Of a DNA stretch of 34,947 bases, positions 1-12,100 are shown piece after piece. Numbering within the stretch: the stretch's first letter is position 1; each line of letters opens with the position of its first letter. The position numbers were made by a program, and so were the translations under genes. A model generated the notes under the pieces. The model was not told the origin of the DNA and searched no databases. It saw nothing but the letters and a program-made list of their open reading frames with translations. This stretch comes from Bifiguratus adelaidae (Eukaryota; Mucoromycota; Endogonomycetes; Endogonales), in NCBI GenBank assembly GCA_002261195.1, contig MVBO01000153.1:1-34947 (forward strand). The letters run 5' to 3'.

Positions 1-739
1 CCTCGCCTCGCAGGTCGATTTTGTTTCCAACGAGCACGATGGGTACCTGAGCGATGCAGAATATGAGCATGTATAGCATGTAAACGGCCAAAATCATTGA
101 ACCCAGCTTACATTGACACCAAGGCTTCTTATATACGGTAGCCAGAATATCGGAAGTCGGTTGAACGTGTTTGGATCGCTGATGGAGTAAACAATACATA
201 TGACGTGCGCTTTCCGTATCTCGGTTTCCAGCTGCTCCCGATTCTCTGGTCGAGCTTTTGGGTCGTCAGTTTGATATCCCTTATAAGATGCGAAAAGATG
301 GCCATACCTGATGTATCAACGATATGCGTCGTCACATTCTCCGGCGTGACCTCCGGAGGTATTGTCACTTCCGGTACAACGTGTTGAATCTAGTATAGAG
401 TGTAAGAGCCCTGAATATGGAGTGGGCAGGCTTCAATGCGACTTACGTTTGAAATGTAGGTTTCCTTGATGAGAGAAGTTATCAACGTACTCTTTCCCAC
501 TCCATCTGCATGGCACAAATGACGCAAGAAACAATGTTAGCAAGCCCTACGAGCACCCTTCCGTAACCAATATCATTTAGTCACAAGCTCTTTGCCGATA
601 TGCAGACGCGGAAGCGCGCATATACTGACAAGGCATCCAGACTCCATGCCTCCTGACAGTCATGGCCCATCCGTCGTTCCAACTGGCCCAGTCAGCACTT
701 ACCGTCTCCGACTAGCAATATCCGGACGTCTCGCCGCAT
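1..739 (-). CDS. GEM1: Mitochondrial Rho (Miro) GTPase, N-terminal part, cut by window edge
   Basis: Encodes the first GTPase domain of Gem1/Miro, a tail-anchored outer mitochondrial membrane protein with two GTPase domains flanking EF hands. It controls mitochondrial shape and inheritance and, in yeast, is tied to ER-mitochondria contacts. I place five exons at 739-703, 505-447, 389-308, 254-112 and 46-1; all splice phases agree. The 122 visible residues start MRRDVRILLVGDDGVGKSTL, which holds the P-loop. They continue through the Miro-typical PEVTIPPEVTPENVTTHIVD stretch, then VICIVYS and the guanine-specificity motif GNKID. The third intron (307-255) is 53 nt with a CTGAC branch site, and without it the frame fails. 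EF hands, second GTPase domain and membrane anchor lie outside the window. The gene is divergent from the eS4 gene, with 170 bp between start codons. The identification is firm from motif order. Confidence 0.93.
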
Positions 740-909
740 GCTAGCAACTACAAAGTCTAGACGAGGTCAAGACGAAGAGAGCGCAAGACCTAGAAGGACC
801 TTTGGGACGCGGCAGTCCAACGCGTGCACGTGACTCTCATCGCTGCTTAATTTGATGCAAGCTTGCAGCGCGATTCCTTCCTTTTTCTCTCACATAGTCA
901 TACATCACC
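740..909. promoter_or_regulatory. Shared divergent promoter of GEM1 and eS4
   Basis: These 170 bp separate the two start codons and must hold both promoters. A CACGTG element lies at 827-832, inside a GCACGTGAC context. It directly follows an ACGCGT hexamer at about 820-825. A C/T-rich stretch (tccttcctttttctct) sits just before the eS4 start, as is common for ribosomal protein genes. The motifs are seen; their function is inferred from known bHLH (Cbf1/USF-type) sites. Confidence 0.5.
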
Positions 910-1998
910 ATGGTAAGTCGAGGTGCATATAGGGATAGGGAAGAGGGAAGAGTACGTTAGATGATGCAGTCGACGAATGAAGACGAATGATGGATGAATA
1001 TCGGTTGGATGGATGCGGTTGGATACGAAGGTGGCTTGTGATGCAGCATCTCACCGCGAGTGGCCGATGACGTTCATGAGCTCTAAATCTTCGTGATCTG
1101 GACGAGCATATGTTGACTGACGATGTTTCTTTTTCTCTACGACAGGCTCGCGGACCAAAGAAGCACATGAAGCGGCTTAATGCCCCTAAGCACTGGATGC
1201 TTGACAAGCTTTTGGGTACTTACGCTCCCAAGCCTTCACCTGGCCCTCACAAGCAGCGCGAATGTCTTCCGTTGATCATTTTCTTGCGTAACCGTCTCAA
1301 GTACGCTTTGACCGGCAAGGAAGTCCAAAGCATCCTTATGCAACGTTTGGTCAAGGTTGACGGCAAGGTCAGAACCGACACCACCTACCCCGCCGGTTTC
1401 ATGGGTACGTGAACACCTCAGTGATAGTAGTAACTCTTGATATACGGATGACTAACCTTGATTTGCACAATCAGATGTCATCTCCATTGAGAAGACTGGT
1501 GAGAACTTCCGCCTTGTCTATGACGTTAAGGGCCGCTTCACCATTCACCGCATCACCGATGAGGAGGCCAAGTACAAGCTTTGCAAGATCCGCAAGGTTC
1601 AACTTGGCGCCAAGGGTATCCCATACGTCCTCACCCACGACGGTCGTACCATCCGTTACCCTGATCCTCTCATCAAGGCCAACGACACCATTAAATTCGA
1701 CATTGAGTCCGGCAAGATTGAGGACTTTATCAAGTTCGAGGTCGGCAACGTCGCCATGATCACTGGTGGACGTAATATGGGTCGTGTTGGTGTCATTGTT
1801 CACCGTGAACGTCACATTGGTGGTTTCGAGATCATCCACGTCAAGGATGTTTTGGACCGTCAATTCGCTACCCGTGTGTCTAACGTCTTTGTCATTGGTC
1901 AAGGCAACAAGCCTATGATCTCTCTCCCCAAGGGCAAGGGTGTTAAGCTCACTATTGCTGAGGAGCGTGATAGACGTCGTGCTCAAGCTCAACAGTAA
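910..1998 (+). CDS. RPS4: 40S ribosomal protein eS4 (S4)
   Basis: Structural protein of the small ribosomal subunit, cytosolic. Three exons: 910-912 (only the ATG), 1146-1404 and 1475-1998. The spliced product starts [20 protein letters not shown] and contains [45 protein letters not shown] and [11 protein letters not shown], all hallmarks of eukaryotic eS4. It ends with [15 protein letters not shown]. Its length of 261 residues matches the family (about 261-263). The first intron follows the start codon directly and, at 233 nt, is much longer than most in this window, a common trait of ribosomal protein genes. An AATAAA-like signal follows the stop at about 2000. The TyrRS start codon lies only 101 bp downstream on the same strand. 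Confidence 0.98.
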
Positions 1999-2099
1999 AC
2001 CAATAAAAATTTGTGGCTTAGTTAATTCATTATCGTGAATCACCTTTGCGCATCTTGTCTCTTCGGCTCCTTTTCTCCTTTGCGCGCTTAGAAACACAG

Positions 2100-3389
2100 A
2101 TGGCGACGACAGACGAGAAGATTGCGCTGATTACGCGGAATTTGGATGAAGTACTCGGGAAAGATGAATTGCGCAACGTAGTAGCGGAGCGAGATTTGAA
2201 ATTATACTGGGGAACGGCGCCGACTGGAAAACCTCATGTCGGCTACTTTGTTCCAATGACAAAGATTGCCGACTTTTTGAGTGCTGGTTGTCAGGCAAGT
2301 GGTGTTTGTGATTGTATGCTATTTTGTTTGACTTTAACTTGTGTTGATGGTTAGGTTACCGTGTTGCTCGCCGATATCCATGCCTTTTTGGATAACATGA
2401 AGGCACCGTTGCAGCTCGTCAACTACCGAACGCAATACTATGAGCACATCATCAAAGCGTTGCTGACATCCATAGGCGTACCGATCGATAAGCTAAAGTT
2501 TGTTGTCGGCTCCAGCTACCAGCTTTCCAAGGAGTACGCCATGGACAACTTTCGAATGGCTTCCATCGTCACTGAGCACGATGCCAAGAAGGCTGGTGCT
2601 GAGGTGGTCAAGCAGGTCGCTTCTCCTCTGTTGTCAGGCTTGTTGTACCCAGGTATGCAAGCTCTTGATGAAGAGCACTTGGGCGTAGATGCTCAATTCG
2701 GAGGTGTGGATCAACGCAAGATCTTTACCATGGCTGAGGCATACCTTCCCAAACTGGGTTACAAGAAGCGAATTCATCTCATGAACCCCATGGTCCCCGG
2801 ATTAGCGGGCCCAAAGATGTCATCGTCGGATCCAAATTCCAAGATTGATTTGCTCGATGATCCTGCGACCGTCAAGAGCAAGCTCAAGAAAGCCTTCTGT
2901 GAGGAGGGTAACATTACCGAGAACGGTATTCTGTCTTTCATTAAAGCCGTCTATTTCCCTATCAAGACACTCGATACGACCACCCCACCCGTCTTCACCA
3001 TTGTCCGTCCCGAAAAGTATGGCGGCAACACCGATTACACGAGCTATGAAGCGCTTGAACAAGACTTTTTGGACAAGAAGATTCACCCTGGTGATCTTAA
3101 GGCTGGAGCTGTTGATGCCATTAATGCCCTCTTGGCACCTATCAGGGAATACTTTGACAAAGATGAGCTGCGCGAGCTTACCGAATTGGCTTATCCAACC
3201 GAAGATCCCAATGCCAAGAAGGCTAAGGCCAACGGTAAGGCTAAGGGCTCCAAGAAGAAGGAGTTAAAGGAGAAGAAGGAAGCAGAAAGTGTAGCTGCCA
3301 CCGAGGCATCCGACGAGTTACTCAAGGAGAAGAACGCGGAGATACCGGTCGACGTGCCAAAAGAAGTCTTGACCGGAGCTGAAAATTAG
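2100..3389 (+). CDS. TYS1: Tyrosyl-tRNA synthetase, cytosolic
   Basis: Class I aminoacyl-tRNA synthetase that charges tRNA-Tyr in the cytosol. Two exons, 2100-2294 and 2355-3389, give 409 residues. The catalytic HIGH-like motif is seen as GKPHVGYF near residue 47 and the signature loop as [11 protein letters not shown] near residue 220. [16 protein letters not shown] and [20 protein letters not shown] are typical of the eukaryotic enzyme. The intron begins GCAAGT and ends TTAG, so it is a GC-AG intron; it restores the family sequence AGC-Q-VTVLLAD exactly. The last 60 or so residues form a Lys/Glu-rich tail ([18 protein letters not shown]), and no EMAPII-like domain follows, as in yeast. The ATG at 2100 is the first in frame; the upstream open frame has only a TTG. 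Confidence 0.97.
2295..2354 (+). other. GC-AG intron of the TyrRS gene
   Basis: Sixty-nucleotide intron with donor CAG/GCAAGT and acceptor GGTTAG. No GT donor nearby keeps the reading frame in phase with the downstream exon, whereas the GC donor does. It is one of five such introns in the window. Confidence 0.8.
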
Positions 3390-3513
3390 ACTGTATCGCA
3401 AGTCTGTCATGATACTTGGATTGTGTGGCATGTACTTGTCCTTGTCTATTCCCCTATTATAAGGCACAATTCAACAACAGGACATCTATGCAATGGTTGT
3501 ATACAATGGTGAA

Positions 3514-6500
3514 TTAAAGCCAAGCTACGGCCGTTTGAATCACTCGTAAGTCTTCCATGACTGTCTTCACCGTGCTGCCGATAGATTTGCACATGTCTCG
3601 TTGCACGGATGGAGGTTGACTTAGGAAAAGGGTGATGAGACGGCCGTCGAGGACACTGCGGTTTCTTGGTGCAAAAGGAATATGAGGCGGGTGATTCCGG
3701 GATGGCGGTGGTTGTCTGGGAGGACACATGAGTCGTGTAGACTAAGGAGGGGACGAGTTGCAACACTTACCGGAATGCTCTGGGGTTAAGGCCAGCTGGA
3801 TGTTGTATGGAATTTACAAGTTGATTGTAGAGGGACGAGAGACGCTTGAATCGTTTCTCTGCCAAAGGTATGACATAATCCAAGCGGCCATCAATAGCGG
3901 CTAGAAAATGACGTGAATGAGCATCGTCAGATCAGAGTGCTGAAAGCAGTCTCACCCATCAGGCATAATTGTGTTTGCTGTCTGACAGAGCCATCCAATT
4001 GACGAGAGGGCAAACGTAAAAACTTCTGTATTTGAGAGCCAATGTGGAACTCGCCTCTTCGCATGAGCCGCTGGCCACCGACGGATTGCAAATCTAAATG
4101 CAACGTCAATGCTTCGTCTTAACTGAATGAACTAATGCAACTTACTGTAGGGCGCGTATTGTAACAGTTCAAGATTGCCTTCCGTATCCGCTACCACGAA
4201 CGTCAGCGACCTGTCGTCCATGACCCAATCCACGCATTGTATCTCCAGTGACTGATAGTCTTTGCCCAATGTGATCAATTTCGGAGGTTCCTCCTAAGAT
4301 AGATAGTCAGTCACGCGTTGCAAGACAAATCATCATCAGGAGACTCACCTGGAATACCACAAAGGAAATGGACTGATATGCATCTCCAATGAGCAACATA
4401 TTCTTCACAGAGGTAATGCTCGTCACATATATACGGAGATCCATGAAGGCAATCGAGACCAAACTTTCGTTATCCTCAAAGCTCCGGACGAATAGCTTGG
4501 GGCCGGTGCAAGTCACCAGGTAGCCTTTAATGCCGCAAACCGCAGTGACGCCTCCACGGACCTCCTCCGTATGCCGTAATTTGAATTTGTGATTGCTTTG
4601 GGGGTTGTCAATCTCCGGGACAACTTCAATAATGTCCAAGATATAGACCTAGATGACTCGATAAACAATAAACGAATACGAAGCTCAAAGACCTACCGAT
4701 CCGCGCATGGCGACATCTTCACCCCTCCCGTAGCCAGTTCCAACGACAATAAAGTCCTTTCGGCCGGAAGCAGTTGCCTTGCTCTCAAGACTAACACAGG
4801 CTAAGGCAAGTCCTTGCTCGGCCTCTTCGAAATTGAAGCGATCAACAATCTCCCATGTGATGGGAGACACGAGCACGAGCTGGTATCTTTCAACAACAGG
4901 AAGAAATCTGCCTTCGGGTATGTCTTCGGGTATGGTGGGCTCACCGTCCTCGTCCCGCATGATGAAGTTTTCTGAAGTTGATATCAAGACCGCGTAGACT
5001 TGCATCGCTTCATGATAGACAATCTTGTGCACGCTTTTCTGTTCGAGTGTGAATCTGGTCGATAACATGTTTGCTTCTATTTCAGAGTCATTGAGATGAG
5101 GTAGAGTATTGCAACTAGCGGCTCCCTGTACAAAGTGTGTAAAACAACAAGGTTCTTTCAAAAACAGTGATAATCCCAACTACCTGGTCATCGAATAGTA
5201 TCAGTCCATGTTGGCAATTAACATTGTGGAAGGGAGTCAGTGCGGTAACGCTATGTGATGTTGATATCGGGAAAACCCGCGCAAAGGAACGTCCGCCGAT
5301 GACCAGCAATGGCTTCTTCGTTAGGATAGCAAGGCTTGCATGCCCATCCAAACACATTGGAACTAGTCTCCGTCTCCGAACACTGTATGCGGCCTCGGTA
5401 GATTGGCCATCGATTTCTACCGTCACTATTGGCAGCAATTGTCGCTGAAAACGTATTCCGAGCTTAGAGCACTCTGGACCGGACTTTGAGCTAATGGAAA
5501 ATGCTCGATACAAGAGCACATTCGATGATTGGGTTAAAGCCTACAAACTCTCAATACATCGATTCACTGGGCCGGACGACACTTACAATCAAATGCAAAT
5601 GCTTAAAATTATTGCCAATGGCCACCAAGGCAATCTCTTGAATGTCATTGCCGGAGTTTTGCTCTGATGTGTTGGATACGTCATCATCATCTTGATCGTG
5701 GGCCAGTATAGATGGACACGATGAAAAGCGACGGCAATTAAATATTCTTTCCTGGTTCTCCAGATCAAAGAACTGTAGAGATTAGAGAATGAGTGGCAGG
5801 GAAAACCAGCACGATCGTCTCTGGCATTACCTCTAAGGCTCCTGACGTACGCAGCACCGCGCAAGTCACGCCAAACCCTTTTGCTGTTGGCTCCTGTGCT
5901 GGCTGACCAATGAAGCCATTTTGTTGAGTGCTGCCAAGTGCTCTTTGTATATGTGGTGTTTCGTTTGTGGCATTGTACTGACGTGTGTTGCCGTAGAGAT
6001 CGGCGTCATCATTATCATCGACATTGCCGGCTGCATAAACGCCGTTGCTAGCAGAATAAGTCTTGGTGTTACGAGAAAGGCGACGTCGCTTCGAGCCCGT
6101 GTCTCTTTGCACGCCGTTGGCATTCTTTGACTTTGCATGCATCTCGGCCAGCAACAAGTCAGTATCAGCATATAGAGTTGCCGAGATAGCTGGGAGGGCC
6201 TGCAAGATGTACAGAAATAAGGACTTTGTCTGTGGTATCAAGGTCTCATACAGACATTGAACGTAACTGGCATTTCCATCACGGACAACTCATAAGCCTC
6301 TGAACACTTGTAAATGTGCAGTTTGCCGTCCATGTGCTGAAGGAGTACGAAAGGCTCGGATATTGACGCAGCAATGATTGGATTATCTTCGTCATCCACA
6401 TTCACAAATTGCTTCATCTTCCCTTCTGTGTGCCAAAGATATCAGTCACTGTTATGATGAGGTCCTCAAGTTTGAGCTCCTACCGTTGTCGAACAACTTG

Positions 6501-9018
6501 ATGCCTCGACTGTAAGCTTGCATTATGCAATTGCCATTGAAAATAGCACCTGCGGCAAAGGTTGGATGATGCAGTTCGAAATCCTTATCCTCAATTTCGT
6601 GCAGCTCGTCTCCAGCCTCGAGCACCTGTAGTTGCATGAGCAGTGCGATTGGACCAAGACGTTGTTCATACCATTGTGCGCTCCTTGCTGCTAATGACCA
6701 CAAAGCGATCATATGTATTCGAGGAAGCACCTGCACTTCCATTAATTGTATTCGAGGCATCTTGGGATTGAGGTCCAGCGATAGCGTATCCATCTGTAGC
6801 TCCCGAGAAATCAAAAGTGAATTGATTTACGGGTTGTATTTGTTGCTAAGGTAGTGTAAACGAAGTGAACAAGGTGTTTTATAAACTGACTTCTTACCTT
6901 GAAAACGTTGAGACAGGCGTCAGAGCCGATGCCAGCGCAGGTAACGAGTTCCAACTCAGCGACTTGCATTTGGCTATCCCTATGCTCCTGCAATTTTTTG
7001 AGCAAATGATGTATGATGCTGACTGAGAAAGCATACCTTGTCTCTGTTTTGACTTACGCCTAGAGCCATGTCTAGGACTGGAGCCGCGCCGCAAATCTTG
7101 TCGCAGATTGTAAGGTATGGTTTTGAACCGATGTCTTGGCTGACATGGTTTGAATTACCATTGGCTGCTGGCATGTCATCTTCATCGGTTTCCAAGTTTG
7201 TCCCGTAAAGATCTGCATAACTAGTCAACAAAGAGCACATCCTTTACCCGGCTTATGTTCCGATTTGCTTTGCACCTACCGAAATCTATGTCGTGAACGC
7301 TGGCTTTCCGCTTTTGTCCAATGATTGGCTGAGTAACTCCATCAGTCACCCGCAAATCCTCAGCTCCTCCGCTGGATATTTTCACAAGCATACTGTCGCC
7401 GGTGCGGCATCCCACAAAGATGAGCTCTGACGTGTCGATTGCTACAATGCCAGAAGGGATCACACCTCCAGCATGGTAGGGTAGAGCCACATTGGGAGGA
7501 TGCAATCGCTCAGACGCAGTCTTTGTGATATCTGAGAATCGGGAATTTGGCAGAATTTCAAGATCGAGAGCAACAATCTTTCTGCCTTCGAAGGTAAATT
7601 TGGCTGTGCACCATTGACCGGCTCTAGTGATGATGAGAAGCATCTGCTCTGTCAGCATGCATAATTGAGCTCCTTCTAGTCGAAGCTCCAAAGCTGAGTA
7701 CATATCATCCAGCGCGAGTTTTGTCGTAGCCTTCGCGTAGGCGTTCAGGGCGTACCCCACAGGACTTGCACCCTGCGACAAATGAATCAATGCGTTGGCT
7801 GAGTTTACAAGGATACCACCCATTTTGGGGATCGATGTGATCTGCAGGCTTTCTGATGGCAAGTTTTCATACTTGAAAATTACTGGATAGGCTCTGGAAG
7901 TGAGATCGAGAGATACGACTATGACAGCTGCCTCCATCCCTACTTGAAGGCCCCGACTAATCGCAACGCGTGTCAGCCCACGTCACGGATTATCTATAAA
8001 ATGAACACTTACCCAGGCCAAGAGGACGCTGGCTTGAACAGTACCGCCAACGTTGGCTCGGAGTATTCGTGCAAGAATGTCATGTCGATGATGGTTTCGG
8101 CTTGGTCATCCAGATCATGCACATCTATGACGAAGCTCGGTGCATAGGGGTATTTACTATAAGCATCGTTTAACAACAGCACGACTTTGCTTATACCATT
8201 GCTTACTGTATGTCTTCAGTGCTCTCCATTGCCTGGGTATCGAGGATGTCTTCTTCACGAAACGGAAGGATAGCCAATTTTCGGCCGTAAAAATTGAGCA
8301 CGCAACACCGACTTTGATGATCTACTCGTACAATAGGTGGATATGGATTACCCAAGAGATCCAGCTGGTCCAAACATGAGGATGAACAGTCCTATATGTG
8401 TCACGACATACCTTGAACTCTTCTCTCTCATAATAATGTATGGACACCGTGATGAGCGAGTTCTGAGGTTCACTCCATTCGAGGATAGACATCTGCACCC
8501 GTGAAAAGTCAACATTTGACATTTGATGAAGGAGATTGCTTGATCTGTACCTTCGCATCCCGAAAAACGAGGACAAGCTTGTCTCTACCATCATCATGTG
8601 AAGAGCTAGGATGAATGACGTCCATTCCAGCAACGTAACCGGAAAGATAAAGTTCTGAAACGAGTAAAAGAGCTTCTCGGGTTCCAGACTTGTCTCCGCT
8701 GGCTTGCTTGTTCGCCTGCACACCGTCTTGCTGTACCTGTACAGGTCAAAATGTCAAGGCTCTACCGCAAGAACCACACAGTACCAGCTGTCATACCTCA
8801 TTATCGGAGCCAGGTTCTCTCCTGCTTGCTTCTTGAGCGCTTTCGTGCGCACTATCCCCAGAACCAAGCTTGCGCGATGCAACTTCATAAATTTGAAGCA
8901 GATCACCCCGTACAATCACGATATTTCTTGTCCCAGGTGCAGTAATGCAGCCGTAGGTAACATGCTCCACCGACTGTGAGCCTAAAAGCGACCCATGCCA
9001 AGTAAATGTCGCGGACAT
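3514..9018 (-). CDS. CFT1: Cleavage and polyadenylation factor subunit (CPSF160 family)
   Basis: Large beta-propeller subunit of the cleavage/polyadenylation complex, acting in the nucleus in AAUAAA recognition and complex assembly. It reads from ATG 9018 to TAA 3516-3514 through many exons (I estimate about twenty; only some borders were fixed). Exon 1 is 9018-8797, exon 2 starts at 8736, and the last exon is 3715-3514 after an intron at 3770-3716. N-terminal landmarks are NPYPPIVRVD and RKLAILPF (about 8.2-8.4 kb), then SYVIDVH-like and FLHEYSEPTLAVLF (about 8.0-8.1 kb). KMGGILVNSANALIHL lies near 7.8 kb and an acidic linker near 7.2 kb. The C-terminal CPSF_A part shows VYILDIIEVVPE, RGGVTAVCGIKGYLVT and VKNMLLIGDAYQSISFV (4.3-4.65 kb). 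HPAGLNPRAFR and RNRSVLDGRLI follow close to the end. The start is the first in-frame ATG and gives the usual short lead-in. No internal disruption was noticed, but I did not verify every junction. Confidence 0.93.
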
Positions 9019-9198
9019 GAGCGCAATGCAAAAAACGAGCAACGCGAAGGAAGACCTTGAAATCACGTGACTTCCTCCCAGGCGCGCGCAGACGAGCGAC
9101 ACTTGAGCGTTTGTCGACGGACGATGCGATAGAATCGACCGTTCAGCTTATTCATCAGCAGATTACGTCTATTAGGGTACAACTATAGGTGGCGAAGG
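9019..9198. promoter_or_regulatory. Shared divergent promoter of CFT1 and SPT7
   Basis: 180 bp between two start codons. It contains the palindrome TCACGTGA at 9063-9070, about 46 bp from the CFT1 start and 129 bp from the SPT7 start. Such elements bind bHLH factors (Cbf1/USF type) in fungi. No clear TATA box was seen. That one site serves both genes is an inference. Confidence 0.45.
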
Positions 9199-12100
9199 AT
9201 GGTGGCGGCAACGTATCGGATCGCTCAGCGACTCGACCAACAAGGCCTCGCTGCGACCCACTTGACGGAACCAGAGTATAAGCATTTCTCAAACGCACTA
9301 TCCGACGCAGAGAGCTGGAACCGCTTTATCTCACTTGCTGACGTCGCGAGTGGAGAATGTTTCAGGGATCAACCTTACAATAGAGAGGCCTCTGCTTCGC
9401 AAGGATCAGCTCCGCAAACACCAGAGGCTGTGACTGTAAGCAGACACGAAACAGAAGTATCGAGTGGTCAAGAGACGCCCTTGCAAACAGATGGCGTAGA
9501 ACAAACAGAGAGCGTGAATGGAGATGTCCGAGTGTATCCTTCAGATAACCCGCTAGTCAGCGTCATTGCAGCATATCGCGCACGGTCTTTCATTTACGAG
9601 CAACTCCTGTCTAGCATATATCCGTCTTCGAAAGAGTGTTGCCATATGCAGCAGAAGGATGTTAGTTCGGCACAGGATTCCTTGGACCGGGGTGTTGGTG
9701 ATATCTTTGAGCCTTTTGATGTCTTTTATACCGTCGAGCATGATCTTCCAGCCATGATCGAACAGCAGAAATTGGAGGTACGTTCAGCAACTTGATTCGA
9801 TTCAGTGCTCGCATACATATTGATTGACTGCTGTAGGATTCTGAGCGGCAGCATGAGGAAGGTCCCCAAGATGTGTCCGTTGACAGAACTGTAGGTAGCA
9901 ATCGCATCTCGTTCCTCGCATCATATTCAAATTTTCCGTAGTCGACTATTCTGGACGCAAGCAACTTAAGCTTGAAGGTAGTGGTCAGCATGGCTATTAT
10001 TGCTGTCTCTGATGCGTTCTTTTCTCAGTATCTGCTTACCACGATTGCAAACAATCGAGAGGCAACATCTCTATCAGACAAGGAGTTGCGCAAGTTGTTT
10101 TCTGATGTGAAACCACATCGCTCCAAATGGGTAAGTCGCTATTGACGCAGATTTGAATGTCTGCTCACGCATGCTTTTCACGCCCCATCAAGGCGAATGA
10201 AGGAAAAGTTGGCCAGGAGGAATTGTATGAGGCTTGTGAAAAGGTTTTGACGGATCTCAAAAATTATACGGTACGTGGGCCGGGAACAGTCGCATAAGCC
10301 GACACTAATCTGATCGCAAACCAGGCGCACTCCACTCCTTTCTTGACAAAAGTCAGTCGAAGAGATGCTCCGGATTATTTTGAAGGTTAATAAGCCAATG
10401 CAATCATGCCTCTCAAATCTAATTCCTTCAATTAGTCATAAAACACCCAATGGATTTGAGTCTAGTCACCAAGAAATTGAAGGCTTGTCAGTACAAGAGC
10501 AAACAAGCGTTCGCAGACGACGTGTACCTGATCTACGAAAACTGCCTGGTTTACAATACCAATCCTGTAAGTTGTCTATGCATCGTTGACAAGTGGCCTC
10601 GCTCATGGTCCAATGTTTAGGCGAGCGAATATCGAAAGCACGCTATCGCAATGAGAAAGAAGACAGATAAGCTACTTGCTAACGTACCAGATATTCTTGT
10701 TCGCGAACGCTCGGAAGTCGAAACAGAGGAAGATGCGGACGCTGATAGCGATGAGAACGAGGCTGAGGAACATGGTGCCTCTCGGAAGGTAAGGTAACTG
10801 CAGGACCACGCTAAGGAAGTCAATAACAAGTTACTTTACCCAGATGCCTGGTACCTCAAAGCATCTCAAGTCTGACAGTAGCAAAAATAGAGGCAGTGTA
10901 GAGCCAGCCAGTGCAGCCTTCACAGGCAATGATGGCAGCACTCCAGCGAGTACATCTGTTGCCAATTCGGCGATAGAACACCTAGGAGATAACCAATTCC
11001 GAGATTCGAGTGCAACGCCAGTGAATGATAGTGCGCCGTCCATGGACACCAGTCAGATCCTTGCAAACGGCATAATATCAGACGCAGAATCAGCGCTACC
11101 ATCATCAGTCCACCATACTCCATCTGCAATGAAGACAGTCCTCCAGCAGCAGGAAAGCACTCTAAGTGAAGGTCTGCTCGATCTATCGCCGCTAAAATCC
11201 GCCAATGATGAAACAGAACTCGAATTGAATGACAAAGCATGTGTCACATGGATAGAAACGACAAAGCGAACACGAGCTCGGGTGTGTGTAAGTATCCGGC
11301 AAATCTCGCCTTTACAAAGTCTCACATTTACGTTTCTCAGTTAAGCCGTGGAAAGCAACTCAAAGGCCCGTTTGGGCAAGCTAATGCCATAGTTCGCTAC
11401 CCAAAGGACGCTGCGGACTTTGTACTTCTACAACACAATCATGATCGATTTCCGCCCATACCTGTTCCGCGTAGAAAGCCCCGAGATCCACATCGAGCAG
11501 ATACATTTTACGACTCAGATAGCGACGACGATCTGGACGGGAAACGGGATCCTGCTGAATCAGCTGATCTTTTCCTTCCAGAGTACACCGTTGGTAGTGG
11601 TTATCCGGAACTGTGGGATCTCTTGCAAACTGAAAGTAAGACATTAAGGGAGCAGACAATCGTGCAGGCACCTTTTCTCCGCTCAGAGAAGCTGTCACTC
11701 GAAGACGTCGATCCAGAAGTTCTAGAGCAAGAGTAGGTATTTTTCGTGGTGATAACATTCGGCTAATGCGAAAATTTGCAGGCTCGAAGCAAGTGAAGCG
11801 CAACGTGCACGTTATTCCCGCTCGTTATTCCCAAATCAAGGTATCGCCGCCAAGATGGAAGACAATATCGAACTCGTGAAGAACATACGCGAAATCTACC
11901 AGAAAATCCTCCCTCTGAAAGCCAATTTACCCTCCAATGTATGGATTTGGGAACTTTGCGAGATAGCCAAACGCTAACACGGACATCTCTCTTCCAGGCC
12001 CCCCCTGCGATAGACTCCCCCGAGCCCGCCTCCGCCGACGACATGATGAACAACGAGCATGATGATAATATAGAAGCCCCATTGAACAAACATACAAGCA

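Noticed and set aside
913-1145. Box C/D snoRNA inside the first eS4 intron
   Set aside because: Loose C-like (GTGATGC) and D-like (CTGA) boxes are present, but neither a good C box nor a terminal stem could be found.
1471-2097. 208-codon minus-strand open frame antisense to the eS4 gene
   Set aside because: It mirrors the third eS4 exon, whose codon bias leaves the opposite strand open; no homologous motif and no start context.
2046-2099. Possible 18-residue N-terminal extension of TyrRS resembling a mitochondrial presequence
   Set aside because: The frame opens with TTG, not ATG, and the ATG at 2100 gives the usual family start.
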